Counted from the first letter of the stretch, positions 9,259 through 19,422 are shown. The stretch: 64,000 bases of DNA from Cellulophaga sp. RHA19 (GCF_002813425.1 NZ_PHUL01000001.1:2983001-3047000); one strand, 5' to 3'. The notes: a model not told the origin generated them from the sequence alone. Made by a program: numbers and translations.

Positions 9259-9276
9259 TTGTTTGATGCTGCTTTT
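9244..9276. terminator. Bidirectional terminator between convergent genes
   Basis: A perfect 11-bp stem CAGCATCAAAC / GTTTGATGCTG (9244-9254 with 9261-9271) with T-rich flanks on both strands separates the BamE-like gene from the leftward symporter. The left arm is the last coding sequence of the upstream gene and its TAA stop (9256-9258) sits in the loop. Confidence 0.8.
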
Positions 9277-9296
9277 ATATATTAAAAGTAGTTATG

Positions 9297-10628
9297 CTAC
9301 TTTACTTCGTCATAATTATCATCCCAATTTTTAGCCTTAGGATTATCATGTAATTTACCAGCAGATTTAGCAACAATCATAGATACTGTAGCATCTCCTG
9401 TAACATTTACTACTGTTCTACACATATCTAATGGTCTGTCTACAGCAAAAATTAACGCCAATGCAACAGGGTATAAATCTGCCGGAAAACCAATAGCTTC
9501 CAACACTATAACCAACATTACCATACCTGCTCCTGGTACTGCTGCAGAACCTATAGAAGCCAATAATGCTGTTAATACAATAGATAGTTGGTTACCAAAA
9601 GTTAAACCTTCTGGCCAAAGTACCTGCATAATAAATACAGCAGCTACAGCTTGGTATAAACTTGTACCATCCATATTAATTGTAGCTCCAACTGGTAAAA
9701 CAAAGCTTGATACTTCCTTATCTACCCCAATGTGCTCTTCTACCCTTTCCATAGTTACTGGCAAAGTTGCCGCACTAGAACTAGTAGAAAAAGCTAATAA
9801 TTGAGCCGGACTCATTTGTTTTAAAAACCAAATAGGATTCTTTTTTGTATAAAAATATACTAGAGAACAGTAAAAAGCTATCATTAGTATCAACCCTAAA
9901 ACAACTACTCCTGCATAAGATAGTAACTTCTGTAAAATTTCTGGATCATCTGCAGTAACTACAACCTGACTTAATAATGCAAATACAGCAAAAGGAGCGG
10001 CAAGCATAATTAAATCTACCATTTTAAGAATAACATCATTTAGTGAGTCAAAAAAATCTTTTAAAGGTTTAGATCTTTTTTCACCAACTAACAACATAGA
10101 TATTCCCATAAAAATAGTAAAGAATATAACTTGTAACATTAGTTTATTATTACTCATAGCTGCCAAGGCATTGCTAGGTACCATATCTACTAAAAACTGC
10201 AATGGGCCACTTTCTTTTTGTGTTGTAGCTTCCGCAATTTTACCTTGCAAACTACTATCGTTAGCATAGGTATTAGTTAGTTTTGTTATAGTTTCTTGAG
10301 AAATACCTTCACCTGGCTGCAATACATTTACTAGTACAAGGCCTATGGTAATAGCTATTACTGTTGTAAACATATAAATACCAATAGTTTTAAAACCGAT
10401 ATTTCTAAATTTGGAAATATCTTTTAAGTCTGATATTCCTTTAATTAACGATGCAAGTATTAACGGAACCGCAATTAACTTTAGGAGGTTTACAAATATT
10501 TGTCCAAATGGTCCAATCCAGTCTAGTATAAAATCTTTGCCCCATGTAAGTTGTGCCATGCCAAAACCAAAGAGGATACCAAAAACCATCCCTATCATAA
10601 TCTGCCAGTGCAGCTCCAATTTCTTCAT
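9297..10628 (-). CDS. Dicarboxylate/amino acid:cation symporter (DAACS family)
   Basis: 443 residues of the GltP/DctA type, an inner-membrane trimeric elevator transporter for glutamate, aspartate or C4-dicarboxylates coupled to Na+ or H+. Visible signatures: the serine-rich re-entrant hairpin (LAFSTSSSAATLPVT), the TM7 motif (GATINMDGTSLYQ), the second hairpin (SIGSAAVPGAGMVMLVIVL) and the TM8 motif (DRPLDMCRTVVNVTGDA). The length is normal for the family. It is monocistronic between a bidirectional terminator and a 126-nt gap before aroC. Whether glutamate or dicarboxylate is preferred cannot be read from the sequence. Confidence 0.93.
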   Translation of the reverse strand: MKKLELHWQIMIGMVFGILFGFGMAQLTWGKDFILDWIGPFGQIFVNLLKLIAVPLILASLIKGISDLKDISKFRNIGFKTIGIYMFTTVIAITIGLVLVNVLQPGEGISQETITKLTNTYANDSSLQGKIAEATTQKESGPLQFLVDMVPSNALAAMSNNKLMLQVIFFTIFMGISMLLVGEKRSKPLKDFFDSLNDVILKMVDLIMLAAPFAVFALLSQVVVTADDPEILQKLLSYAGVVVLGLILMIAFYCSLVYFYTKKNPIWFLKQMSPAQLLAFSTSSSAATLPVTMERVEEHIGVDKEVSSFVLPVGATINMDGTSLYQAVAAVFIMQVLWPEGLTFGNQLSIVLTALLASIGSAAVPGAGMVMLVIVLEAIGFPADLYPVALALIFAVDRPLDMCRTVVNVTGDATVSMIVAKSAGKLHDNPKAKNWDDNYDEVK

Positions 10629-10754
10629 ACTTCTATTTTATAAAAATTTTTGTGAGTAATATACCATTTTGGTCTGTTACGTTCCAAATAAAATTGAATC
10701 AATAATTTTTAACATCAATTATTACTAATAATTCAATGTAAAAATATCTGTCAA

Positions 10755-11816
10755 TTATTTAATACTGTTGTTTATTAAGGTGTAATCTGCTAAAACTAAA
10801 GCTGCCATTGCCTCTACAATTGGTACGGCTCTTGGCACAACACAAGGGTCATGACGACCTTTACCTTGAGTTTTCACCATATTACCATCCTTATCTATTG
10901 TTTCATAAGGCTGTATAATAGTAGCAACAGGTTTAAACGCTACGTTAAAATAAATATCCATACCGTTGCTTATACCACCTTGTATACCACCACTAAAATT
11001 GGTTTTTGTTGTGCCATCTGTATTAAATTGGTCGTTATGCTCACTACCTTTCATAGCTACACCACTAAAACCACTACCATATTCAAAACCTTTTACAGCA
11101 TTAATACTAAGCATTGCTTTTCCTAATTCTGCGTGCAATTTATCAAAAGCTGGCTCACCTAAACCAATTGGCACATTTTGTAGAACACAAGTAATAACAC
11201 CACCAATAGTATCTCCTTGTTTTTTAATATCCTTAATGTATGTTTCCATTTTAGCAGCCATATCTTGGTCTGGACAACGTACAGGGTTTAACTCTGTATC
11301 TGCTAAATTTAACTCGGTATAATTTTTATTTAATTTTAATTCTCCTACCTGAGAAACATAAGCATTAATTTTTATGTTAGATAAAAATTGCTTTGCAATT
11401 GCACCAGCTACTACTCTACTAGCAGTTTCACGAGCAGAACTACGTCCGCCGCCACGGTAATCTCTAAATCCGTATTTTTTATCATACACATAATCTGCAT
11501 GCGATGGTCTATACGAGTCTTTTATATGTGAGTAATCATGAGATTTTTGGTTAGTATTGCGTATGGCAAAACCAATTGGAGTTCCTGTAGTTTTACCTTC
11601 AAAAATACCAGAAAAAAATTCTACCTCGTCTGGCTCTTTACGCTGTGTAACTATTTTAGATTGTCCAGGTTTTCTTCGGTTTAACTCTGTTTGTATAGCT
11701 TCCAAATCTATTTCTATGCCTGCTGGGCAACCATCTAATACTCCGCCTATTGCTACTCCGTGTGATTCTCCAAAGGTTGCTACCTTAAAAAGGTTACCAA
11801 AAGTGTTTCCTGCCAT
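10755..11816 (-). CDS. aroC: Chorismate synthase
   Basis: 353 residues, full length. It converts 5-enolpyruvylshikimate-3-phosphate to chorismate, the last common step of aromatic biosynthesis, using reduced FMN. Characteristic segments are the N-terminal [34 protein letters not shown], the [20 protein letters not shown] region and the C-terminal [19 protein letters not shown]. It is monocistronic and driven by the -7 box at 11846-11853. Nothing is unusual. Confidence 0.97.
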   Translation of the reverse strand: MAGNTFGNLFKVATFGESHGVAIGGVLDGCPAGIEIDLEAIQTELNRRKPGQSKIVTQRKEPDEVEFFSGIFEGKTTGTPIGFAIRNTNQKSHDYSHIKDSYRPSHADYVYDKKYGFRDYRGGGRSSARETASRVVAGAIAKQFLSNIKINAYVSQVGELKLNKNYTELNLADTELNPVRCPDQDMAAKMETYIKDIKKQGDTIGGVITCVLQNVPIGLGEPAFDKLHAELGKAMLSINAVKGFEYGSGFSGVAMKGSEHNDQFNTDGTTKTNFSGGIQGGISNGMDIYFNVAFKPVATIIQPYETIDKDGNMVKTQGKGRHDPCVVPRAVPIVEAMAALVLADYTLINNSIK

Positions 11817-11845
11817 CTAATTATTTTATTGGTATGTATAAGTTC

Positions 11846-11853
11846 CAAAGATA
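11846..11853 (-). promoter_or_regulatory. -7 element (TATCTTTG) for aroC
   Basis: TATCTTTG on the minus strand, 30 nt upstream of the aroC ATG at 11816, matching TAnnTTTG. Confidence 0.65.
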
Positions 11854-11982
11854 ATTTATAAGCATCAGAATATAAAATTTAGATATGTCTTAATGTACAC
11901 TTAACACAATCATCACAAAATTTTCATTAGTTGTTTATATTCAGTTCATATGTAAAGGGTTAGTTTGTATAAACTGGTAAAG

Positions 11983-12849
11983 ATGAAGAAAAGAAAAATT
12001 GAGGTTGCTGTTATTTCTGACGTTCACTTGGGTACTTATGGTTGTCATGCAGACGAAATACTAATTTATTTAAATAGTATTGACCCAAAAATTTTAATAT
12101 TAAATGGAGATATTGTAGATGTTTGGCAATTTAGCAAGCGGTACTTTCCATCTTCACATATGAAAGTTTTAAAAAAAATTATTGGTATGGCCTCTAAGGG
12201 CGTACGAGTATATTACATTACTGGTAACCATGATGAAATGCTACGTAAATTTAGCGGTACAATTATGGGTAATGTGCATATTGTAGATAAACTTGTTTTA
12301 GATTTAGACGGAAAAAAAGGGTGGTTTTTTCATGGTGATGTTTTTGATGCTTCTATTACAAATGCTAAATGGTTAGCTAAATTAGGTGGTAAAGGATATG
12401 ATTTATTAATATTAATAAATAGAGCCTTAAATTGGGGATTATCTAAAATGGGAAGAGAAAAGTATTCTTTATCTAAACGAATTAAAAACAGTGTAAAAGG
12501 TGCTGTAAAATATATTAGTAATTTTGAAGAAACTGCTGTTAATTTAGCCATTGAAAAAGGATATGATTATGTTGCTTGCGGACACATACACCAGCCTAAA
12601 AAAGAGTTAAAAGAAAACAAATATGGTCGCTGCGTGTATTTAAACTCTGGAGATTGGATAGAAAACTTAACTGCTTTAGAATATTCTTTTAAGCGTTGGA
12701 AACTATACCAATACAATCATGATAAATTATCCCCTTTTTTTGCTGACGAAGAAATAAAAAATATGGATATGCAAGAGCTTATAAACTCTATTACCAGCAA
12801 TAATCCTATTAAAAATGGTAATAAAATTGAAGATAACACTACAGAATAG
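11983..12849 (+). CDS. UDP-2,3-diacylglucosamine diphosphatase-like metallophosphoesterase
   Basis: About 288 residues of the calcineurin-like phosphoesterase fold with the metal motifs in order: SDVHLG, NGDIVD, GNHDE, a His in FHGDVFD and GHIHQPK. It resembles the LpxH/LpxH2 enzymes that cleave UDP-2,3-diacylglucosamine to lipid X in lipid A synthesis at the inner-membrane face. The start is taken at the ATG giving MKKRKIEVAVISDVHLG; a TTG six codons upstream is less likely. The last 40 residues are charged and low complexity. It converges on the FAD/Fe-S gene and shares its terminator. Confidence 0.85.
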   Translation: MKKRKIEVAVISDVHLGTYGCHADEILIYLNSIDPKILILNGDIVDVWQFSKRYFPSSHMKVLKKIIGMASKGVRVYYITGNHDEMLRKFSGTIMGNVHIVDKLVLDLDGKKGWFFHGDVFDASITNAKWLAKLGGKGYDLLILINRALNWGLSKMGREKYSLSKRIKNSVKGAVKYISNFEETAVNLAIEKGYDYVACGHIHQPKKELKENKYGRCVYLNSGDWIENLTALEYSFKRWKLYQYNHDKLSPFFADEEIKNMDMQELINSITSNNPIKNGNKIEDNTTE

Positions 12850-12877
12850 AAACACTTGCTATTTAAACAAGTGCTTC
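12850..12877. terminator. Bidirectional terminator overlapping both stop codons
   Basis: The hairpin GAAACACTTG / CAAGTGCTTC, with a 9-nt loop, lies between two convergent genes. The plus-strand stop (12847-12849) abuts it and the minus-strand stop (12863-12865) falls in the loop. T-rich sequence follows on plus. Confidence 0.65.
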
Positions 12878-15769
12878 TTTTAAAATTGTTATTGGATGTA
12901 ATGCTTTACGTTTTGTACCGTCATAAATTTGATGTCTACAACTAGTGCCATTTGCAGAAATAATGACATCATTATTACTCTTATTAATTGCCGGAAATAA
13001 TTTTAAATTACCTACAGCCATACTAGTTTCATAATGTTCTTTTTCATAACCAAAAGAACCTGCCATACCACAGCAACCAGAGCTTATTATAGATACTTTA
13101 TAATTTTCTATAACGTTAAGCACATCAAAAGTTACTTTTTGGTTGCTTAAAGATTTTTGATGACAGTGATTATGAATTTTTACAGTTTTAGCTTCTTTGG
13201 TAAATTGGTTTTTAGAAATGTTTCCTTTTTCTATTTCACCAGCTAAAAACTCTTCAACAATAAACGCATTTTTAGCAACAGCATTTACCAATTCCTTATC
13301 ACTCACTAATTTTTTATATTCATCTCTAAAAGTTAAAATAGCAGAAGGCTCTAAACCAACTACAACTACACCTTTATCTGTAAATTCTTTTAATTTAACT
13401 ACGTTCTTTAAAGCAAGTTCTTTAGCTTGTTTTAAAAATCCTTTTGATATAAATGTGCGTCCACTCTCTGCATAAAACAACTCTACATTGTACCCTAACT
13501 TAGTTAATACTTGTATAGCATCTATACCAATGTTAACATCTAAATATTTTGTAAATTCATCTATATACAAAACAACTTTGCCAATACTTTTTTTACCATT
13601 AGTATCTATTTGGCTTAAGTATTTGTCAAAATTAAATTTGTAAACATTTGGTAAACTACGCTCTGGAGCAACACCACTTATATTTTTAATTACACCACCA
13701 AAAAGTGATGAATTAAACATAAAATTAGTCATTTTGGGCATTTTACTACCTAAAGCGTTGTATTTTGTATTAAAAGCAAACAATTTATTTCTAAAAGAAT
13801 ACCCGTTAACTTCTTGGTATTGGTAACTAAACTCTGCCTTTAAAGTTGCTATATCTACATTACTAGGGCACTCACTAGAACAAGCTTTACAACTTAAACA
13901 AAGATCAAAAACCTCTTTAAGCTCTTTTTGGTTAAACTTGTTAGCCTCCTCTGTATTAGTTAGCATTTCTCTTAGCGCATTTGCCCTACCTCTAGTAGTA
14001 TCTTTTTCATTACGAGTAACGTGGTAACTAGGACACATTGCACCAGAAGACTTTTCTGTTTTTCTACAATCACCACTACCGTTACATTTTTCGGCAGCTT
14101 TTAATATTCCTTCACTTTCTGTAAAATCTAATAATGTTTCTATTTCAGGTTCTTTCCGGTCAATTTCATACCTAAAAGACTCATCCATTGGGTAGGAGTC
14201 TACAATTTTACCTGGATTAAAAATTCCTCTAGGATCAAAGTAAGATTTTATTCTGCGTAGCAATTGGTAATTTTTATCACCAATCATTAACGGTATAAAC
14301 TCTGCTCGTACAATACCATCTCCGTGCTCACCACTAAAAGAGCCATTGTATTTTTTAGTTAATTTAGCTACATCAGTTGTAATATCTCTAAATAATTTAA
14401 CATCATCTCCTTTTTTTAAATTTAATATAGGACGCAAATGTAACTCGCCAGCTCCCGCGTGTGCGTAATACACAGCACTCTGGTTATGACCTTTCATTAT
14501 TGTTGTAAACTCACCAATAAATTCTTTTAAATCTTCAATAGCAACGGCAGTATCTTCTATACAAGCAACTGCTTTTTTATCGCCAACCATATTACCCAAA
14601 AGCCCTAAACCAGCTTTACGTAGTTCTACAGCCTTTTTTATATCATCTCCAAATAAAATAGGATTAGCATAACTAAGACCAGATTTTTTTATGGTATTTA
14701 GTAAACTATCTATAAAATAATTTAAGTCTGCTTTAGTGTTTGCTTTTAACTCTAGCATTAATAATGCAGCAGGGTCTTCTTCTACAAAAAATCTATTTGC
14801 TAGTTGTGCTCTGTTATTTTTTGTACAATCTAAAATAACCTTATCCATCATTTCACATAAATGCAGTTGGTGCTCCATAACAGGGACTACATCTGCCAAA
14901 CAATCTTCTAAAGAATTGTAATGAGTAACAACCATTGCCGCATACTTTGGCGGAATAGGATCTAAGCTTAGTGTAATTTCTGTAGTAAAAGCTAAAGTAC
15001 CTTCACTACCACTTAACAGTTTACACATATTAAACTTACCATCGTTACCAAAAACACTATTATGCAATAATTCATCTACTGCATACCCTGTATTTCTACG
15101 ATGAATAGATGGTTTTGGAAATTCTTTTATAATTTCTTCTTGGGTTTCTTTTATACTTAATTCATTAAAAATAGAATTGTAAATTTTACCCTCTAACGTA
15201 TCCTCTTCTCTTTTTTTATGAAACTCATCTTTAGTTAAATCTCCAAAGTTAGCCTCTGTACCATCAGACAATATAGCTTTTAAAGAAACAGTTTTTTCTC
15301 TTGTAATACCATACTGAATAGATGTTGTACCAGATGAATTATTACCAACCATACCACCAATCATACATCTATTAGAAGTAGATGTATTTGGTCCAAAAAA
15401 CAACCCATAAGGTTCTAGAAAAAGGTTTAACTCATCTCTAATTACACCAGGCTGTACTGTAACTTGCCTTTTATCTTTATCTACACTAATTATTTTAGTA
15501 AAATGTTTAGATACATCTACAACAATACCATCACCAACACATTGACCCGCTAAAGATGTACCTGCAGTTCTTGGTATTAACCCAATGTTGTTTTCTGATG
15601 CAAAATTAATTAGCTTTTTTAGATCACTAGTAGTTTTTGGTAGAGCAACAGCTAAAGGCATTTTTCGGTATACAGATGCATCAGTAGCATACAAAGTTGT
15701 AGAAAGTTTATCTACAAATAAATCTCCTTCTAAATTCTGTTCTAGTGAGTTAAGTAGTTTGGTATTCAA
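12863..15769 (-). CDS. FAD-linked and Fe-S oxidoreductase (GlcD-GlpC fusion, YdiJ-like)
   Basis: 968 residues fusing an FAD-binding PCMH dehydrogenase half (GLIPRTAGTSLAGQCVGDGI, GMVGNNSSGTTSIQYG, and YYAHAGAGELHLRP and FSGEHGDG nearer the middle) with an iron-sulfur half. The Fe-S half has CNGSGDC and CLSCKACSSECPSNVD ferredoxin-type clusters and a CCG domain with HNHCHQKSL and SGCCGMAGSFGYEKEHY. Such proteins oxidise D-2-hydroxyacids (lactate or 2-hydroxyglutarate) and pass electrons on at the membrane; the substrate here is inferred only. The only possible start ahead of the domain is TTG at 15769; the next in-frame Met is residue 37. Confidence 0.9.
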   Translation of the reverse strand: MNTKLLNSLEQNLEGDLFVDKLSTTLYATDASVYRKMPLAVALPKTTSDLKKLINFASENNIGLIPRTAGTSLAGQCVGDGIVVDVSKHFTKIISVDKDKRQVTVQPGVIRDELNLFLEPYGLFFGPNTSTSNRCMIGGMVGNNSSGTTSIQYGITREKTVSLKAILSDGTEANFGDLTKDEFHKKREEDTLEGKIYNSIFNELSIKETQEEIIKEFPKPSIHRRNTGYAVDELLHNSVFGNDGKFNMCKLLSGSEGTLAFTTEITLSLDPIPPKYAAMVVTHYNSLEDCLADVVPVMEHQLHLCEMMDKVILDCTKNNRAQLANRFFVEEDPAALLMLELKANTKADLNYFIDSLLNTIKKSGLSYANPILFGDDIKKAVELRKAGLGLLGNMVGDKKAVACIEDTAVAIEDLKEFIGEFTTIMKGHNQSAVYYAHAGAGELHLRPILNLKKGDDVKLFRDITTDVAKLTKKYNGSFSGEHGDGIVRAEFIPLMIGDKNYQLLRRIKSYFDPRGIFNPGKIVDSYPMDESFRYEIDRKEPEIETLLDFTESEGILKAAEKCNGSGDCRKTEKSSGAMCPSYHVTRNEKDTTRGRANALREMLTNTEEANKFNQKELKEVFDLCLSCKACSSECPSNVDIATLKAEFSYQYQEVNGYSFRNKLFAFNTKYNALGSKMPKMTNFMFNSSLFGGVIKNISGVAPERSLPNVYKFNFDKYLSQIDTNGKKSIGKVVLYIDEFTKYLDVNIGIDAIQVLTKLGYNVELFYAESGRTFISKGFLKQAKELALKNVVKLKEFTDKGVVVVGLEPSAILTFRDEYKKLVSDKELVNAVAKNAFIVEEFLAGEIEKGNISKNQFTKEAKTVKIHNHCHQKSLSNQKVTFDVLNVIENYKVSIISSGCCGMAGSFGYEKEHYETSMAVGNLKLFPAINKSNNDVIISANGTSCRHQIYDGTKRKALHPITILKEALV

Positions 15770-15859
15770 TTTGGTATAATTTTTGGGAACTAAAATAAGT
15801 TTTTATTCACTTAAATATGATTTAAACGTCATATTTTTACATCAAAAATATATAGTATT

Positions 15860-16375
15860 ATGAAAATCTTAAAAGTAATTCCATTTTTTGTTTTTTTGAT
15901 AACCGCCACTTTAAGTGCACAAGATATTGCAGAACATACTGCCGGTTTAAGACTTGGAGATAGTAAGGGGTTTGGTGCAGAATTATCATACCAAAAAAGT
16001 TTAACAAGGTACACTCGTTTAGAAGCTAATTTAGGCTGGAGAGATAGTAAAAATTACGATGCTTTTAAGCTTTCTGGTATACACCAATGGGTTTTTGCTA
16101 TAGATAATGGCTTTAATTGGTACTATGGTGCTGGTGCTGGTTTTGGTAGTGTAGATTTTGAACCAATTGCAAACCCTAATGACCCAACTGATATTAGAGA
16201 ACCAGATGGAGGCTTATTTATTTTTGCTGCCGGAGATGTTGGTATAGAATATAATTTTGACTTTCCATTACTAATTTCTTTAGACATAAGACCAGAAATA
16301 GGCTTAACAGGATACAAGCACTTTAGTGATAATTTTGATTTTGATATAGCTTTAGGTTTACGTTATAAATTTTAA
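15860..16375 (+). CDS. Small outer-membrane beta-barrel-like protein
   Basis: 171 residues with a cleavable signal peptide (to about ATLSAQ, residue 20), then alternating amphipathic strands rich in Gly, Tyr and Phe: YQKSLTRYTRLEANLGWRD, QWVFAIDNGFNWYYGAGAGF, DVGIEYNFDFPLLISLDIRP. It ends in an aromatic C-terminal residue (LGLRYKF), typical of outer-membrane barrels. About eight strands are possible. No specific function is recognised. It is followed by its own terminator. Confidence 0.75.
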   Translation: MKILKVIPFFVFLITATLSAQDIAEHTAGLRLGDSKGFGAELSYQKSLTRYTRLEANLGWRDSKNYDAFKLSGIHQWVFAIDNGFNWYYGAGAGFGSVDFEPIANPNDPTDIREPDGGLFIFAAGDVGIEYNFDFPLLISLDIRPEIGLTGYKHFSDNFDFDIALGLRYKF

Positions 16376-16397
16376 ACTGTAAACTAGCCAATAACAA

Positions 16398-16430
16398 GCC
16401 CTTACATGCAAAATGTTAAGGGCTTTTTTT
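16398..16430 (+). terminator. Rho-independent terminator
   Basis: Stem GCCCTTACAT (16398-16407) with ATGTTAAGGGC (16413-16423; one bulged T), then seven T. It ends the outer-membrane-protein gene. Confidence 0.8.
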
Positions 16431-16447
16431 ATGACTTTTAGTTTCCC

Positions 16448-16455
16448 TACATTTG
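16448..16455 (+). promoter_or_regulatory. -7 element (TACATTTG) for TlpA-like gene
   Basis: TACATTTG lies 25 nt before the ATG at 16481 and just after the preceding terminator, consistent with an independent promoter. Confidence 0.65.
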
Positions 16456-16480
16456 TAACACTAAATTATAAAAACAAATA

Positions 16481-17590
16481 ATGAAAAAATTACTAGTTAT
16501 TCTTACTATTGCTGTATTAGCAGTGTCTTGTGGAGAAAAGACCGATTCATTTGTATTAAACGGAACCTTAAGAGGAGATGTTGCAGATGGAACACAAGTG
16601 TTTTTAAAAACAGCAGGAGAAAACAACTCTATTAAAGAAGTAGATACTGTTACAGTTAAAGAAGGAAAGTTTGTATTTAATACACCTACGCCAAAAACTT
16701 TAGATCCTTACTACGTATTTATTGATAAGGTTAGGGGTAATATGATGTTTTTTCCTGAAAACGGAACAATAGAAATGTCTGCCCATAGAGATAGTCTAAG
16801 AAATGTAGTTATTAGTGGAACACCACAAAATGATATGTTTTCAGATTTTATTGAAGGTTCTAAACTTATAGGAGAAAAAGTACAATCTATACAGCAAGAT
16901 TACCAAAAAGCTGCTATGGCTAAGGATACCGCTACAGTAAAAGCATTACAAGACGAAATTAAAGAAATACAAGAAGAAGGTAAAGATTACGAGATTAACT
17001 TTACTAAAGCAAATCCTAATGCTGTTATATCTGCAATGATTATTAACAGACTGTTAATGAACAAAATTTTAACAGAAGATGAGATTAGTGAATTAGTTAG
17101 CGGTTTATCTGAAGAGGTTAAGCAAACTGCTGCAGCCAAATCTGTTTTAGAAATAATAAACAAAAACAAAGCAACTTCTATTGGTGCCAAAGCTCCAGAG
17201 TTTACAGCGCCTAGTTTAGATGGTACACCTTTAGCATTAAATAAAGCATTGGGTAAAGTAACTATAGTAGATTTTTGGGCTGCCTGGTGTGTACCTTGTA
17301 GAAGAGAAAATCCTAATGTTGTAAATGTATATAATAAATACCACGACAAAGGTTTAAATATTGTTGGTGTTTCTTTAGATAAAAATGCAACTGAATGGAA
17401 AAAAGCTATTGAAGAAGATGGCTTACCTTGGAGTCACGTTTACAATGAAAAAGACGTACAAGAAATTGCTAAATTATACAATGTAACTTCTATACCTTCT
17501 ACTTTTATTTTAGATGAACAAGGAGTTATTATTGCTAAAAACCTAAGAGGAGACGACTTAGAAAAGAAAATAGCAGAGTTATTACAATAA
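16481..17590 (+). CDS. TlpA/ResA-like thioredoxin lipoprotein with DUF4369
   Basis: 369 residues: lipobox AVSC (Cys17), an N-terminal DUF4369 beta domain (~residues 22-125), a helical linker, and a C-terminal thioredoxin domain starting at IGAKAPEFTAPSLDG. The catalytic motif is WCVPCR in DFWAAWCVPCRRENP, and the cis-proline is in SIPSTFILDEQG. Periplasmic, membrane-anchored disulfide reductase of the kind used in cytochrome c maturation or oxidative repair. Gene order gives no specific substrate. It converges on the LVIVD gene across a strong shared terminator. Confidence 0.9.
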   Translation: MKKLLVILTIAVLAVSCGEKTDSFVLNGTLRGDVADGTQVFLKTAGENNSIKEVDTVTVKEGKFVFNTPTPKTLDPYYVFIDKVRGNMMFFPENGTIEMSAHRDSLRNVVISGTPQNDMFSDFIEGSKLIGEKVQSIQQDYQKAAMAKDTATVKALQDEIKEIQEEGKDYEINFTKANPNAVISAMIINRLLMNKILTEDEISELVSGLSEEVKQTAAAKSVLEIINKNKATSIGAKAPEFTAPSLDGTPLALNKALGKVTIVDFWAAWCVPCRRENPNVVNVYNKYHDKGLNIVGVSLDKNATEWKKAIEEDGLPWSHVYNEKDVQEIAKLYNVTSIPSTFILDEQGVIIAKNLRGDDLEKKIAELLQ

Positions 17591-17612
17591 TATATTGTAA
17601 TTTTAATTGCAT

Positions 17613-17650
17613 AAAAAAGTCCGAAACTAAAATTAGTTTCGGACTTTTTT
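17613..17650. terminator. Bidirectional terminator
   Basis: A 17-bp perfect stem (17613-17629 with 17634-17650) around GTCCGAAACTA with A/T-run ends and a 4-nt loop. It sits between convergent genes and can act on both strands. Confidence 0.9.
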
Positions 17651-17668
17651 TATAGTAATTATTCTTTT

Positions 17669-19306
17669 TTAAAACTTGTTTCTAACATCTCTGTATGTAC
17701 CAATAACTTTAGCTGTTGGCGCTTTAGTTACTGTTCCAAAAACGTTTACCACAGAGTCTTCTCCTAAAAACTCTAAAGTTGCACCCTCTTCTAAAATAAC
17801 ATTACCGTAAACATACAAATTGCCTTCTACTCTAAAAGTAGCATCTTTTTTAATTGTTAAAGAAGATCTACTACTATTTGTTGCCATATAGTAAGAACCT
17901 CTCATCTCTAACAAAGCAGCTTCCTCTACAATTGTATTGTATCTGGTAGACCAAGAACCACATAATAATAATTCTCCGCTAGTAGTAACAGAATTAAATC
18001 TTGTATACCCTGTATACTGAGCAATTTCACCTTTATTAACTGTTAAGTTAGATGATCCTCTGTACCATTCTAAACCTGTACATTTAGACTCTAAACTTGT
18101 AGTAGGTCTGTTTAATTTTATAATTTGCAATCCTTCTGTACCAGTAGCAGCAAATACGTAATCATCTTTGGTAGTTACATAATTTACAGATCCATCAATA
18201 TCAATAACTCCAAAAATACTTAATTCTCCATCTTTTTCTTCTGCTAACGATAAACCAGCTGCACCATTCGCAATCATTACAACATTCTCATTTTTAGAAA
18301 TTGCATTGGTTACATTATCTCCGTTAGCGTCTGCGTCTGGATGAGCAGAAATTGGAATATATTTAATACGTTCTCCTGATGCAAAGTTGTATACTCCAAC
18401 TCCTTTATTAGCTTCAGGTACAAGAATTTTAGTAGACGTAAAGTCCATATTTTTTTTAGTACCAATACCTAAATCTGTATTGATAGCAATTGTACTAATC
18501 TTTTCTAAATTAGAGTTATAAACAGTAACTCCAAAATCTCCGTCTAAAACAGCTATTTTATTATCGTGCGTAGCAATAGAAAGTAAGTCGTTAGCCTCAA
18601 ACTGACTTTCAATTGTCATATTTGCAGCACTATAAACTGTTAAAGTACCTTCTTTACCACTAGTTGCGTATATTTTATTATTAAACGATAATACGTCTGT
18701 ACCAGCTTTTCCTTGTTGAAAACCGTATGTTATATCATTTAAATTAAAAGAACCATTACTTGTACTTATTTTTGCAACAAAAGAATTGTCTGTTGCTGTT
18801 GCAGATAGTTCTGCGTCAACACTACCAGCAGCATAGACATAACCGTTAGATACGGTAACAGAATTAATGTCTGCATTTGTATAATTTAACCTTGCAGTTA
18901 CTTCAGGATTGTGAGGGTCACTAATGCGCACAATATCTATAGCACCACCATAAGTGTCAAACTGAGTGTTATAAGATACATAAGCATAATCACCATCTAC
19001 AGCAATATGAGTGGCAGCTAAGTTTGCGTTTCCATTATAAGTAGGCGCTTTTACCTGTGCAACTAAAGTTAGCGGGTAATCACCAGCTTGGCCATCTTCT
19101 TCTTTTGAAAATTTACCAGTTGATTTATCTTCTTCAAAAACACCAAGTACTCCGGCTTTTTCAAAATCGATACTATTTGTAAGAGTTTCTTGATTTACTT
19201 CTAACTCAGCTAATTTTTCTGCTTCATTAAACACGGTAGTCTCATCACTACACGCTACAAATCCTAAGGCAATAGCCATAGAAAATATTAAAGATCTAAA
19301 CTTCAT
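17669..19306 (-). CDS. LVIVD-repeat beta-propeller lipoprotein
   Basis: 545 residues with lipobox FVAC (Cys19) followed by SDE. Residues ~75-390 carry repeats of the LVIVD type (AIDIVRISDPHNPEVTARL, then HIAVDGDYAYVSY-like strands and GLQIIKLNRPTTSLE), forming a predicted beta-propeller. The C-terminal ~140 residues are a beta-rich, low-charge domain (GELLLCGSWS, KKDATFRVEGNLYVYGNVIL), perhaps a short beta-helix. Probably an outer-membrane or surface lipoprotein; no enzymatic motif was seen. Confidence 0.8.
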   Translation of the reverse strand: MKFRSLIFSMAIALGFVACSDETTVFNEAEKLAELEVNQETLTNSIDFEKAGVLGVFEEDKSTGKFSKEEDGQAGDYPLTLVAQVKAPTYNGNANLAATHIAVDGDYAYVSYNTQFDTYGGAIDIVRISDPHNPEVTARLNYTNADINSVTVSNGYVYAAGSVDAELSATATDNSFVAKISTSNGSFNLNDITYGFQQGKAGTDVLSFNNKIYATSGKEGTLTVYSAANMTIESQFEANDLLSIATHDNKIAVLDGDFGVTVYNSNLEKISTIAINTDLGIGTKKNMDFTSTKILVPEANKGVGVYNFASGERIKYIPISAHPDADANGDNVTNAISKNENVVMIANGAAGLSLAEEKDGELSIFGVIDIDGSVNYVTTKDDYVFAATGTEGLQIIKLNRPTTSLESKCTGLEWYRGSSNLTVNKGEIAQYTGYTRFNSVTTSGELLLCGSWSTRYNTIVEEAALLEMRGSYYMATNSSRSSLTIKKDATFRVEGNLYVYGNVILEEGATLEFLGEDSVVNVFGTVTKAPTAKVIGTYRDVRNKF

Positions 19307-19343
19307 AATAAGTAGGTTATTAATTATTTGGGATAATTATAAC

Positions 19344-19351
19344 GCAAAAAT
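19344..19351 (-). promoter_or_regulatory. -7 element (TATTTTTG) for LVIVD lipoprotein
   Basis: TATTTTTG on the minus strand, 37 nt before the ATG at 19306. Confidence 0.6.
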
Positions 19352-19422
19352 ACACCAAATAGTATATAATTTATATTATGAGTAATATTTTAGCTGTATT
19401 AGGCATTTATACCGATAAAAGT

